The notes below the pieces were generated by a model, which was not told where the DNA came from, made no database searches, and saw nothing but the letters and a program-made list of their open reading frames with translations. Source: Deltaproteobacteria bacterium (GTDB taxonomy: Bacteria; Myxococcota; Polyangia; Haliangiales; Haliangiaceae). Taken from it: DNA of 12,395 nt. Every line of letters starts with the position of its first letter. The first letter of the stretch is position 1. This document shows, piece by piece, positions 1-7,680 of this stretch. The position numbers were made by a program, and so were the translations under genes. Location: contig JAGSPR010000179.1 of NCBI GenBank assembly GCA_018262455.1, positions 1 through 12,395 on the forward strand, in the 5' to 3' direction.

Positions 1-28
1 CGGCGAGCAGGTGGTAGCGGTCGAGCAT
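1..28 (-). CDS. Partial CDS, N-terminus only (possible Ser/Thr kinase)
   Basis: An ATG on the minus strand at 28-26 is preceded by a strong Shine-Dalgarno, GGAGGAG (39-33, minus strand), with a 4-nt spacer. The nine readable codons give MLDRYHLLA and then leave the window. The RYxLLA pattern near an N-terminus is how many myxobacterial PknB-type Ser/Thr kinases begin, just before the glycine-rich loop; the complete kinase in this window has the comparable GRYELLTLLARGG. A start and a good ribosome site are seen directly. The kinase call is inference from nine residues, and another family is quite possible. Confidence 0.4.
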
Positions 29-80
29 GCAACTCCTCCATGAGCGGGCGCGGTTCGGCTGACGGCGCCTCGCGGTCTGT

Positions 81-137
81 GTTGTGCAACCATGATGACC
101 TGTGCGCCCCCGCATCTCTAGCTAGATGACGGTGCAA
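81..137. promoter_or_regulatory. Cluster of inverted repeats upstream of the left-edge gene
   Basis: GTTGTGCAAC (81-90) is a GTTG/CAAC inverted repeat. CATCT-CTAGCT-AGATG (113-128) is a second inverted repeat and contains the perfect 10-bp palindrome TCTAGCTAGA (117-126). The hexamer TTGCAC occurs twice on the minus strand (89-84 and 137-132), facing the gene at 28-26; each could be a -35 element, but I could not pair either with a convincing -10. The region is AT-richer than its surroundings. An operator/promoter role is inferred from position and symmetry. Confidence 0.35.
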
Positions 138-330
138 CATAGGTCCGGATGAGGCGGCATTACCCCGAGCATCACCGGCTAGCCGACGCGATCGGCGTAG
201 TACCAGCGCTCGTCGCCAGATCGTTGGAGCGGCGCGCCGTCATTCGCCGTGAAGCTCCGAGGAGACCGTGACGTGCGCGACCCGGGTTGGTGATCTTCGG
301 ACCGAGCCTCACCGCTCAGGCGAGGATCCA

Positions 331-353
331 GAAGCCCTCCATCCGGAGGCTTC
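331..353. other. Hairpin 18 nt upstream of the hypothetical gene
   Basis: GAAGCCCTCC-ATCC-GGAGGCTTC can form a 9-bp stem with one bulged C and a four-base loop. No T-run follows on either strand, so it is not a classical terminator. It lies in the presumed 5' leader of the gene that starts at 372 and could be a leader structure. Function is unknown. Confidence 0.35.
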
Positions 354-371
354 CGGGTGTAGCGTGTCGGC

Positions 372-1220
372 GTGACGGGCGTGATTGGAAAACCGGTGTT
401 CTCGTTCGGCGAGTTGCTCGTCTTGCTCGATGTCGACGGCGTCGGCGAAATGTCGGCGCCGCTGCCCACGCCGGCCGAGGCGTCGGGGCTCACGGGGAGT
501 GTCCTGCGCGGCACCGCGCCGTGCGTCGAAGCCCACGGCGCGTGCCGGTTCCGCACGGGCCTCGCCCACCTCTACGATCCGCCCCGCACCGACCTCGTGG
601 TGAGCCCCGCGCACGTGATGCTCTCGATCACGCGGTTCCCCGACGAGGACACCTGGAACAACATGTTCGAGTGGGTGAGCGGCTACCTTGCCGACACGCT
701 GACGCCGACGCCCCGAAGTACCGCGCGTGAGGGGTACCGGGAGTATGCCGGGCAGGGAGTCATCGCGACGCTGGGCTTCACTCGTCCCAGCGTTCGCCTC
801 GACTCGCGGGACCTCGTGATCGAGGTGGCGTTGCGGCGCGACGAGGCCGCGCTCGCGACCGTACGGCGCCTGTTCGGGCTCGCGGGTGATGCGCAGATCG
901 CCCCGCCGGACGACGGGAACTGGCGCGAGTTGCCCACCCGCTGGCCCTTGCACCTCGAGTGCTCGCGCCACAAAGACACCGTGCGGTTCCGGTTCAGCGC
1001 GCCTCACCATGATGGGCAGACCTCGACCGCGAACCTGTGCGAGGAATGGTGCTGGCGCTGGCTCGACCTGTGCGCGGGCACGGGGATCGGGCACCACGAT
1101 CGGATCCAGGTCTCCTGGGACCTGGGCGATCTCGGCCACGCGTCGATCGTCCGCGGCGACGGCGCCCACCGTCGCGACGTTCACGAGCTTCACATCCCGG
1201 TCAGCTGGCTCGCGAGCTGA
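372..1220 (+). CDS. Hypothetical protein, 282 aa, carrying an in-frame copy of a dispersed repeat
   Basis: I do not recognise this family. The frame is supported by consistent G/C third positions over its whole length, unlike the overlapping frames. An in-frame TAG at 360-362 limits the start to GTG 372 or the next in-frame GTG at 381; no clear Shine-Dalgarno precedes either. The product looks cytoplasmic: no signal peptide or membrane segment, mixed charge, and tryptophan-rich patches (DTWNNMFEWV near 95-104 and EEWCWRWLDLC near 223-233). Residues about 110-122 (LTPTPRSTAREGY) are encoded by a 42-bp sequence found again in an intergenic region at 7584-7625, so a repeat may have been inserted into the gene or domesticated there. 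Possible terminator stems follow the stop. It is on the same strand as the downstream oxidoreductase (63-nt gap), without evidence of a shared job. Confidence 0.75.
   Translation: MTGVIGKPVFSFGELLVLLDVDGVGEMSAPLPTPAEASGLTGSVLRGTAPCVEAHGACRFRTGLAHLYDPPRTDLVVSPAHVMLSITRFPDEDTWNNMFEWVSGYLADTLTPTPRSTAREGYREYAGQGVIATLGFTRPSVRLDSRDLVIEVALRRDEAALATVRRLFGLAGDAQIAPPDDGNWRELPTRWPLHLECSRHKDTVRFRFSAPHHDGQTSTANLCEEWCWRWLDLCAGTGIGHHDRIQVSWDLGDLGHASIVRGDGAHRRDVHELHIPVSWLAS
697..738 (+). repeat. Dispersed 42-bp repeat, copy 1 (inside a coding gene)
   Basis: This segment matches 7584-7625 at 39 of 42 positions in the same orientation, with no gaps; similarity stops sharply at both ends. The core shared by both copies is CCGCGCGTGAGGGGTACC. 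Here it is read in frame by the hypothetical gene. One of the three differences is synonymous in that frame, and the other two change residues (P/T and T/A). Confidence 0.75.
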
Positions 1221-1250
1221 TCGCGCGCCGAGATCGGATCCCGGCGCTTT
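1208..1250 (+). terminator. Possible terminator after the hypothetical gene
   Basis: Two structures lie at and after the stop codon (1218-1220). GCTCGCGAGC (1208-1217) is a perfect palindrome, extended by TCAGCT/AGCTGA arms (1201-1206, 1215-1220). GCGCCG-N11-CGGCGC (1225-1230, 1242-1247) is followed by TTT. The T-run is short, so intrinsic termination would be weak; the stem could instead mark an mRNA 3' end. Confidence 0.35.
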
Positions 1251-1283
1251 ACGGCCCGGCGTTAGGCCCTCAGGATTGGCGCC

Positions 1284-2225
1284 ATGAAGGCAGCCATCAT
1301 CAGGCGCTATGGAGGACCCGAAGTCCTCGAGTTCACCGACGTCGCTCCGCCCGTACCGAAGGACGACGAGGTCGTCGTCAAGGTGCACGCAGCGAGCATC
1401 AACCCGATCGATTGGCAGATCCGCGAAGGCCTGGTGAAGATGTTCATCCGGCCGAAGTTCCCCGCGATCCTCGGCTGCGATCTCGCCGGCGAGATCGTCG
1501 AGGTCGGCAAGGCAGCGACGCGACTCAAGGTGGGCGATCGGGTGTTTGCGATGATGCCCCACGATTGGGGCGCCCAGGCCGAGCTCGTGGCGCTCCCCGA
1601 GCGGCTCGTCGCGCTCAAGCCCGACAACCTGACGATGGTCGAGGCCGGATCGGTCGGCGCGACCGCGGTCACGGCGGTGCACGCGCTCCGCGACAGCGCG
1701 AAGCTAACCGCTGGCAAACAGGTGCTCGTCAACGGCGCGTCAGGTGGCGTCGGGATCTTCGCCGTGCAGGTCGCCAAGGATCTGGGCGCGCACGTCACGG
1801 CCGTGTGCGGCGCCGCAAGCTTCGACCTCGTCAAGAGCCTCGGGGCCGACGTGGCGATCGACTACAAGACCACGGACTTCACCAAGAGCCAGACACAGTT
1901 CGACGTGGTGTTCGATTGCATCGGCAATCAGCCGCACGGCGCCTGCAAGCCCGTGATGCGTGGCAAGTGGGTCCACCTCACGACGATGCCGAAGGGCAAG
2001 GCGTTCCTGCGATCGTTGCTCAATCCGCTCACCAAGACCCGCGTCGTCCCGATGATCGCCAAGGCGACACCTGATCGCATCGAGTACATCCGATCGGCAC
2101 TCGAGACCGGCAGGCTGAAGACCGTCGTCGACAAGGTGTTCCCCACCGCCTCGATCGTCGAGGCGCAAGCGTACAGCAAGGCCGGTCGCGCCAAGGGCAA
2201 GATCGTGCTGACGTTCGAGCGCTGA
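1284..2225 (+). CDS. MDR-family NAD(P)-dependent quinone oxidoreductase / alcohol dehydrogenase-like protein
   Basis: The 313-residue protein has the medium-chain dehydrogenase/reductase layout. A GroES-like N-terminal domain (MKAAIIRRYGGPEVLE at the start, then VHAASINPIDWQ near 34-45 and GCDLAGEIVEVG near 64-75) leads into a Rossmann fold with the nucleotide-binding motif NGASGGVG (150-157). The structural zinc cysteine cluster is absent, and the SINPxDW sequence is typical of the zinc-independent quinone-oxidoreductase branch (zeta-crystallin/RTN4IP1-like). The family transfers hydride from NAD(P)H to quinones or activated alkenes; the substrate here cannot be read from sequence. The length is normal. 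ATG 1284 starts exactly at the conserved MKA; the Shine-Dalgarno is weak. It has no signal peptide and is presumably cytosolic. It converges on a lipoprotein gene and is not obviously in an operon. Confidence 0.9.
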   Translation: MKAAIIRRYGGPEVLEFTDVAPPVPKDDEVVVKVHAASINPIDWQIREGLVKMFIRPKFPAILGCDLAGEIVEVGKAATRLKVGDRVFAMMPHDWGAQAELVALPERLVALKPDNLTMVEAGSVGATAVTAVHALRDSAKLTAGKQVLVNGASGGVGIFAVQVAKDLGAHVTAVCGAASFDLVKSLGADVAIDYKTTDFTKSQTQFDVVFDCIGNQPHGACKPVMRGKWVHLTTMPKGKAFLRSLLNPLTKTRVVPMIAKATPDRIEYIRSALETGRLKTVVDKVFPTASIVEAQAYSKAGRAKGKIVLTFER

Positions 2226-2260
2226 CCAAGCACAGTCTCGAGCAGCGCTCGCCAAGGCGA
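2216..2260 (+). terminator. Inverted repeats across the oxidoreductase stop codon
   Basis: CGAGCGCTG (2216-2224) and CAGCGCTCG (2243-2251) form a perfect 9-bp inverted repeat with an 18-nt loop; the stop codon TGA (2223-2225) sits at the edge of the left arm. A second stem, TCGCC-AA-GGCGA (2249-2260), overlaps the right arm, so the two are alternatives. No T-tract follows. A role as 3'-end or terminator structure between convergent genes is inferred. Confidence 0.35.
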
Positions 2261-2291
2261 ACCTGGCGACCGTGGCCGAGCTCCCGGTGAC

Positions 2292-2315
2292 CCGATCACG
2301 GTCGCTTGATGTGGC
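2292..2315. repeat. Short dispersed repeat, copy 1 (downstream of Cys-rich lipoprotein)
   Basis: Positions 2292-2309 are identical over 18 nt to 9193-9210 (minus-strand reading TCAAGCGACCGTGATCGG), and the match extends to 22 of 24. Both copies lie at the 3' end of a minus-strand lipoprotein gene. Here the copy starts 6 nt beyond the stop codon. Confidence 0.5.
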
Positions 2316-2320
2316 CGCGG

Positions 2321-2785
2321 CTACGGGCAGAACTGGCCGCATCGCCCCCAGGGGGCGCCGGTCAAGCTCGTGCAGCACATCGGCTGGGCCACCGCGCAGT
2401 CGGAGGGCTCGCGGCAGATCCGACTCGTGCATGTGGTGCCGCACGCGATCGTGGAACCGCTATCGCAGCACGGGTCACCCCCGCAGTCTTCGACGCCATC
2501 GCAGGTCGCGGCGGCGCCGGCGCAGGACATTGCCAGGTCGATACAGCGCGGCGCCACGGCGAACCCGACACAGCACTTCTGCCCGTCGCCACAAGTTTCG
2601 GCTCCGCAGGCCACGCTGCTCACGCCGCCGTCGCCGGCACCGGGATCGGGGCTGCACATCCCGGCGATGCAGGTCTGCCCGTCGGGGCAGCCGTGCGTCT
2701 CGTCGCACTTGAACCGCGACGACCCGTAGTCTGGGTCCGCGTAGCACCCGGCGAGGATCGACAGCATCACCACGAGCCGGATCAC
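2321..2785 (-). CDS. Cys-rich lipoprotein
   Basis: From GTG 2785 the product is 154 residues: VIRLVVMLSILAGC is a compact signal peptide ending in a lipobox (LAGC), so the mature protein would be lipid-anchored in the envelope. The mature part has 22 further cysteines in three blocks, including CPDGQTC, three CC pairs and many CxxxxC spacings, which suggests a disulfide-stabilised extracytoplasmic fold. Such Cys-rich lipoproteins are common in myxobacteria, but I cannot name a function. In-frame GTGs also exist at 2806 and 2800. I prefer 2785 because it gives the normal signal-peptide length and leaves room for the divergent gene at 2827; GGTGGA lies 3 nt and GGAGGTG 12 nt upstream. Overlapping plus-strand frames are shadows: they lack any recognisable feature, while this frame gives a coherent signal peptide and cysteine pattern. 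Confidence 0.8.
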   Translation of the reverse strand: MIRLVVMLSILAGCYADPDYGSSRFKCDETHGCPDGQTCIAGMCSPDPGAGDGGVSSVACGAETCGDGQKCCVGFAVAPRCIDLAMSCAGAAATCDGVEDCGGDPCCDSGSTIACGTTCTSRICREPSDCAVAQPMCCTSLTGAPWGRCGQFCP

Positions 2786-2826
2786 GGATCCACCGTACAC
2801 CTCCACGGAGATCGAATACAGTCTCG
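2786..2826. promoter_or_regulatory. Very short divergent intergenic region
   Basis: Only 41 nt separate the presumed starts of the lipoprotein and FHA genes, so the two promoters must overlap each other or the coding regions. A -10-like TACAGT (2817-2822) lies directly before ATG 2827, and GGAG (2807-2810) is too far away (16 nt) for a normal Shine-Dalgarno. The FHA gene may therefore be transcribed leaderless. This is inference from spacing. Confidence 0.3.
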
Positions 2827-3819
2827 ATGGTGGAGGCTCACCGCGTCCGCTGCGTCGTGACGGTGCCTGACGGTCCGTCGCGCCGCGTCGGTCCCTCCGG
2901 GCTGTTGATCGGTCGCAAGCAGGATTGCGATCTCGTCTGCGATGATCCTGGCGTGAGCCGACGCCACGCGCTCGTGCGGCTGACCACCGAGGGCGCCGAG
3001 GTCGTGCCGCTGGGGCGCGGACCGGTCGAGATCAACGGCAAGAAGTGCGATCGTCCGACGGTGCTGGGAGATGGCGACCGGCTCGGCGTGCCGGGCCTGG
3101 TGCTGGACGTGCAGATCGAGGCGCAGCGGCCGGATCCTTCCCGGTCGGCGAGCTGGCGTCTCGAGCGCGCGCGGGGCGGCAGCTTCGGCCTGGTCCACAG
3201 CCCCTTCGTGCTGGGCGGCGGTGACAGCGACGATCTGATCGTGAAGCGGTGGCCCGAGCAGGCCCTGCGCTTCCACGTGGCGCAGAGCGAGCTGTACCTC
3301 GAGCCGACCGTGGCGAAGGTGACGCGCAACGGCACCGAGCTCGAGCCGGGATCGATGGAGCGAGTCGAGATGGGCGACCAGGTCGGGTTCCAGCGCGAGG
3401 TGTTCCACGTTCGCCAGACGCCGCGCGACGCGACCACCGCGATCGCGAGCCTCACGGACCTGCCCTCACACGTGCTGATCGAGATGCTGCCGCGGGGGGG
3501 CCGGGTCGTGTTCTCGACCGCCGAAGGCGATCGCCCCGTGTTCCTCGCCGACCGCCGGCTCGATCTGATGATCGCGCTGCTCCGGCCGCCAGACGGGTAT
3601 GCCGCCGGCGACTACATCCCCGACGACGTGGTCCGCGCGATCGTGTGGCCTCGCAACCCCGGCGTGACCCGGCCGGAGATCAACGTGCTGATCGGCCGTT
3701 GCCGGCGCGACCTCGTCGAGGCGGGCCTCGCTGGCGCCCGGCTGATCGTGCGCGCGCCCGGGGGGGGCGCCACCCGGCTCGCGCTCGCGCCCGGCGCGGT
3801 CGTGATCCTCGAGTCCTGA
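2827..3819 (+). CDS. FHA-domain protein with second degenerate FHA-like domain and C-terminal winged helix
   Basis: The 330-residue protein is cytoplasmic (no signal peptide or TM). Residues about 24-93 are a canonical FHA phosphothreonine-binding domain: GR (29-30), SRRH (44-47) and NG (70-71) are the usual phosphopeptide-contact and fold residues. Residues about 118-196 repeat the pattern in degenerate form (GGGDSDD in place of GR, RNGTEL at 167-172), so this copy probably no longer binds phosphate. Residues about 218-325 resemble an OmpR-type winged helix: a helix with LMIALLRPPDG, then DDVVRAIVWP, a recognition-helix-like INVLIGRCRRDL (285-296), and a wing LIVRAPGGGATRL. The likely role is reading Thr phosphorylation by the adjacent kinase and relaying it, possibly to DNA. 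It lies upstream of the kinase on the same strand (31 nt to the preferred kinase ATG). FHA domain sure; winged helix probable; DNA binding inferred. Confidence 0.88.
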   Translation: MVEAHRVRCVVTVPDGPSRRVGPSGLLIGRKQDCDLVCDDPGVSRRHALVRLTTEGAEVVPLGRGPVEINGKKCDRPTVLGDGDRLGVPGLVLDVQIEAQRPDPSRSASWRLERARGGSFGLVHSPFVLGGGDSDDLIVKRWPEQALRFHVAQSELYLEPTVAKVTRNGTELEPGSMERVEMGDQVGFQREVFHVRQTPRDATTAIASLTDLPSHVLIEMLPRGGRVVFSTAEGDRPVFLADRRLDLMIALLRPPDGYAAGDYIPDDVVRAIVWPRNPGVTRPEINVLIGRCRRDLVEAGLAGARLIVRAPGGGATRLALAPGAVVILES

Positions 3820-3850
3820 GGTAAGCTTGCCGTGCCGGCTCGGCCGCGAG

Positions 3851-5469
<1,619 letters not shown>

Positions 5470-5473
<4 letters not shown>

Positions 5474-6441
5474 GGCGTGCCTGCATTGTCGTGATCCTCG
5501 CGCTGTGCAGCCTCGCGCACGCGGACCGCGCCGCCGAGCCGACCCCGAGCCTCGCCGACGCACGGCGCGCGATCGCCGACGTCCGCTACGACGATGCACG
5601 GCGGCTGCTGGTCGAGGTCCTCGCGCGCGGCGGCAGCCGGCCCGAGGAGCTGCGGGAGATCTACGAGCTGTCGGCGGTCACCGCGGTCGTGCTCGGCCAG
5701 GTCGACCTCGCGGAGCAATACTACCGGCGCCTGCTCGCGCTCGATCCGGCCGCGAGCCTCCCGGCCGGAGCTTCGCCGCGGCTGCGCGATCCATTCGTCG
5801 CCGCCCAGGCGTACATGGCGGCGCACGGCCGACTCGAGGTGCGCGCCGCCCGGCGTGGCGCCGCGATCGAGGTGACCGTGGTCTCCGATCCGCTCGGCAT
5901 GGTGGCCGCGGTGACGGCGATCGTCGATGGCGCGCCGATGCCGAAGCGCGCGTTCACCGGCCAGCCAGTCGTGCTCGAGGCCACCGGTGACGTTCAGGAG
6001 GTCGTGATCCTCGACGAACACGGCAACTCGTTGCGCGCGTTCGCCGCGAGCGAGCTCAGCGGGAGCTCGCCGGGCGCCACCGGCGTGAACGGTCGCTCCA
6101 CGCCGCACACGCCGCGCACGCCGATCGTGCGACGCTCGATGACGTGGGCGATTCCCGCCACGGTCCTCGCAGGCGCCGGGGTCGTGTTCCTGGTCGATGC
6201 GCGCCGCGCGAAGGGCCGGCTCGACGACATCCTCGCCGACGATGCGACGCACTTCTTCGACGAGGCCGAGACGGAGCGTCGGCGGTGGCGGGGCTCCACG
6301 CTGGTCGCGAGCCTCTCGTTCGTGGCCGCCGGGGCGTTCACCGCCACCGCGATCGTCATGTTCGCGACGCGTCCGACGACCACGCTCACCCCGATCGCCG
6401 GTGGCGATCGCGTCGGGTTCGCGCTCGCCGGTACGTTCTGA
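5470..6441 (+). CDS. Secreted TPR-like protein with two C-terminal TM helices
   Basis: GTG 5470 overlaps the kinase stop in a GTGA arrangement and begins a signal peptide (MRRACIVVILALCSLAHA, cleavage after residue 18). The reading frame is open further upstream, but there it lies inside the kinase gene and gives no coherent protein. The 323-residue product has a TPR-like helical region (about 28-95: ADVRYDDARRLLVEVLARG, then GQVDLAEQYYRRLLALDP), a beta-rich segment (about 120-192), a linker, and two hydrophobic helices (about 224-243 and 276-299) flanking a charged loop. It ends in phenylalanine. No named family can be given; proteins of this layout often accompany PEGA-domain kinases in Deltaproteobacteria. 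The overlap implies translational coupling, so this is probably an envelope partner of the kinase. Confidence 0.82.
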
Positions 6442-6591
6442 GGCGGCGCAACTCCGCGTGGATCCGGCGGATGTCGTAGCCGGCGTGCGCGGCGAAGGAA
6501 TCGGGGCCGGAGGTGCCTTGGAGGTCATCGGCCTCGGCGTGTTGTCGGGCTGTTATCGAGGATCGCGGGGGGTGTGCCGCAGAGTGGATGA
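6442..6591. other. Intergenic region with possible antisense gene remnant
   Basis: The 150 nt between the TPR/TM gene and the lipoprotein gene hold no complete gene. On the minus strand, one frame across about 6510-6430 reads HAGYDIRRIHAELRRL. This resembles the C-terminal half of small proteins with an xYDLxAIxxDLR pattern that often sit beside toxin genes. It has no matching start in frame and runs into the antisense of the upstream gene, so at most it is a decayed remnant. Confidence 0.25.
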
Positions 6592-7512
6592 ATGCCCACC
6601 AAATACCTGCTCGCGCTGTTCTCACTCACGATCGCCGGCTGTGCGTCTGACCCGGACCGCCCGGTGCCAACCCCGCCCCAGACGGCGGAGGAAGCAGGCC
6701 GGACGGCCGCTGCCAGTGCCGCCGATACCGCGCAGCTGCTCGCCGACGTCAACGAGTTCGTCGGCGCCGGGTTTGGCGGGCTGCCGGTCGCCGGCGGTCC
6801 GCCGCCGTTCGCACCGCCCGCGAACTGCACGGCCAGCTTCTCGATCGATCAGACGCACATCCAGCTCGAGAGCGATTGCACGCTGCCGTCAGGCCGTCAC
6901 ACCCGAGGATCGATGAGTGTCGCGCTCGGCGGCAGCTGCGGGTTCGGCGGATTCACCGTGGACTTCGATCTGCTCGTCGAATCCCAGCCCGGTGCCGGCG
7001 ACGAGGTTGCCGTCACCGGTCATGTCGCGCTCAAGCACGGCGCCGGTGAGCTCTGGCTCGCGAGCCAGATCGAGCACGAGTCGCACCTCGGCGGCCACGA
7101 TGTCAACTCGAAGGTCGCTGGATGCTTCATGCTCGATCTGCCCGAGAAGCGCGCTGCGTTCGACGGCGTGGTCTCGGTCGACGTCGACGGCCAGCGGATC
7201 TCGCTGTTCAGGGTCTCCGATCTCCAGCACATGCTCTGTGAGTGGCTACCGTTCACGGGCTCGGTTCACGTCGAGCACCTCGGTGAGTTCGTCGAGGTGG
7301 TGTTCGATCGCGACACTCCGACGACCGGGGTCGTCACGATCGTGACCCCGACGAGCTCGACCCGCGTCCAGCTGCCGGTTCCGACCGGAGGATTTTGCAG
7401 CTCGGGTGCGATCCCCACGCCGAGCGTGATCGACTATCAGGTCTGCGGCGGCTGCGGCAACCCGGTGCCCCCTGGTGGTCCGAGCGACCCGGTGCCCGAG
7501 CCGATCTTGTAG
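6592..7512 (+). CDS. Putative lipoprotein, unknown function
   Basis: The 306-residue product starts with a lipoprotein signal peptide (MPTKYLLALFSLTIAGC), giving lipid attachment at C17. An Asp/Pro-rich tether follows, then a predicted beta-rich body from about residue 77 to 265. Cysteines at 79, 96, 116, 178, 216, 269, 285 and 288 could form four disulfides; the last two form CGGCG near the C-terminus, which ends in a Pro-rich tail. I recognise no domain. The start ATG directly follows the signal-peptide logic; upstream there is only a weak purine-rich stretch (GTGGATGA). It lies 150 nt behind the signalling block on the same strand, so it may be a separate unit. Third-position GC is consistent throughout. 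Confidence 0.8.
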   Translation: MPTKYLLALFSLTIAGCASDPDRPVPTPPQTAEEAGRTAAASAADTAQLLADVNEFVGAGFGGLPVAGGPPPFAPPANCTASFSIDQTHIQLESDCTLPSGRHTRGSMSVALGGSCGFGGFTVDFDLLVESQPGAGDEVAVTGHVALKHGAGELWLASQIEHESHLGGHDVNSKVAGCFMLDLPEKRAAFDGVVSVDVDGQRISLFRVSDLQHMLCEWLPFTGSVHVEHLGEFVEVVFDRDTPTTGVVTIVTPTSSTRVQLPVPTGGFCSSGAIPTPSVIDYQVCGGCGNPVPPGGPSDPVPEPIL

Positions 7513-7583
7513 CGGAGCTCGCAGACGACATCGCGAGTCGACCTATCGCGGACGACGCTCCCTCGATTCGACGTCAGTCAACC

Positions 7584-7625
7584 CGCTGACGCCGACGACC
7601 CGAAGCGCCGCGCGTGAGGGGTACC
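7584..7625 (+). repeat. Dispersed 42-bp repeat, copy 2 (intergenic)
   Basis: This matches 697-738 at 39 of 42 positions. It lies 55 nt upstream of the MOSC gene and 71 nt beyond the lipoprotein stop. The rest of the 168-nt gap between those genes shows only small inverted repeats such as CTCGC/GCGAG (about 7517-7536). The flanks of the two copies are unrelated. Confidence 0.75.
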
Positions 7626-7655
7626 TGATCGTCGAACCGAGATCGAGCTGACCTT

Positions 7656-7680
7656 CCAGGATTGCAGGTAGACTGCCTGG
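7656..7680 (+). promoter_or_regulatory. Hairpin abutting the MOSC gene start codon
   Basis: CCAG (7656-7659) and GCAG (7664-7667) can pair with CTGC (7673-7676) and CTGG (7677-7680). This gives an 8-bp stem with a 4-nt bulge and loop GTAGA, ending exactly where ATG 7681 begins. The only Shine-Dalgarno-like bases (AGG) are inside it, so folding could limit initiation. This is inferred from the sequence only. Confidence 0.3.

Larger units (their letters stand above)
29..371. other. Gene-free stretch between divergent genes
   Basis: This 343-nt region separates the minus-strand gene at the left edge from the plus-strand hypothetical gene. The half nearer the edge (about 75-150) is less GC-rich and carries the inverted repeats listed separately, so it probably holds the left gene's promoter. 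I saw no complete gene here. On the minus strand, about 255-179, a short in-frame segment ending in DERWYYADRVG and a stop has good third-position GC and could be the end of a decayed gene, but it has no credible start. A hairpin lies at 331-353. Confidence 0.5.

Noticed and set aside
309..1682. Minus-strand open frame of 457 codons opposite the hypothetical gene and oxidoreductase
   Set aside because: It crosses two unrelated sense genes and has shadow composition.
3827..3850. TTG start eight codons upstream for the kinase
   Set aside because: It cannot be excluded, but the ATG at 3851 is the more usual codon and the extra residues show no conservation signal.
6111..6130. Short CGCACACGCCGCGCACGCCG-like repetition
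   Set aside because: This is a Pro/Thr-rich codon run in the linker of the TPR protein, expected in GC-rich coding DNA.
7584..7625. tRNA or CRISPR repeat as an explanation for the 42-bp repeat
   Set aside because: There is no cloverleaf or T-loop, only two copies almost 7 kb apart, and no spacers.
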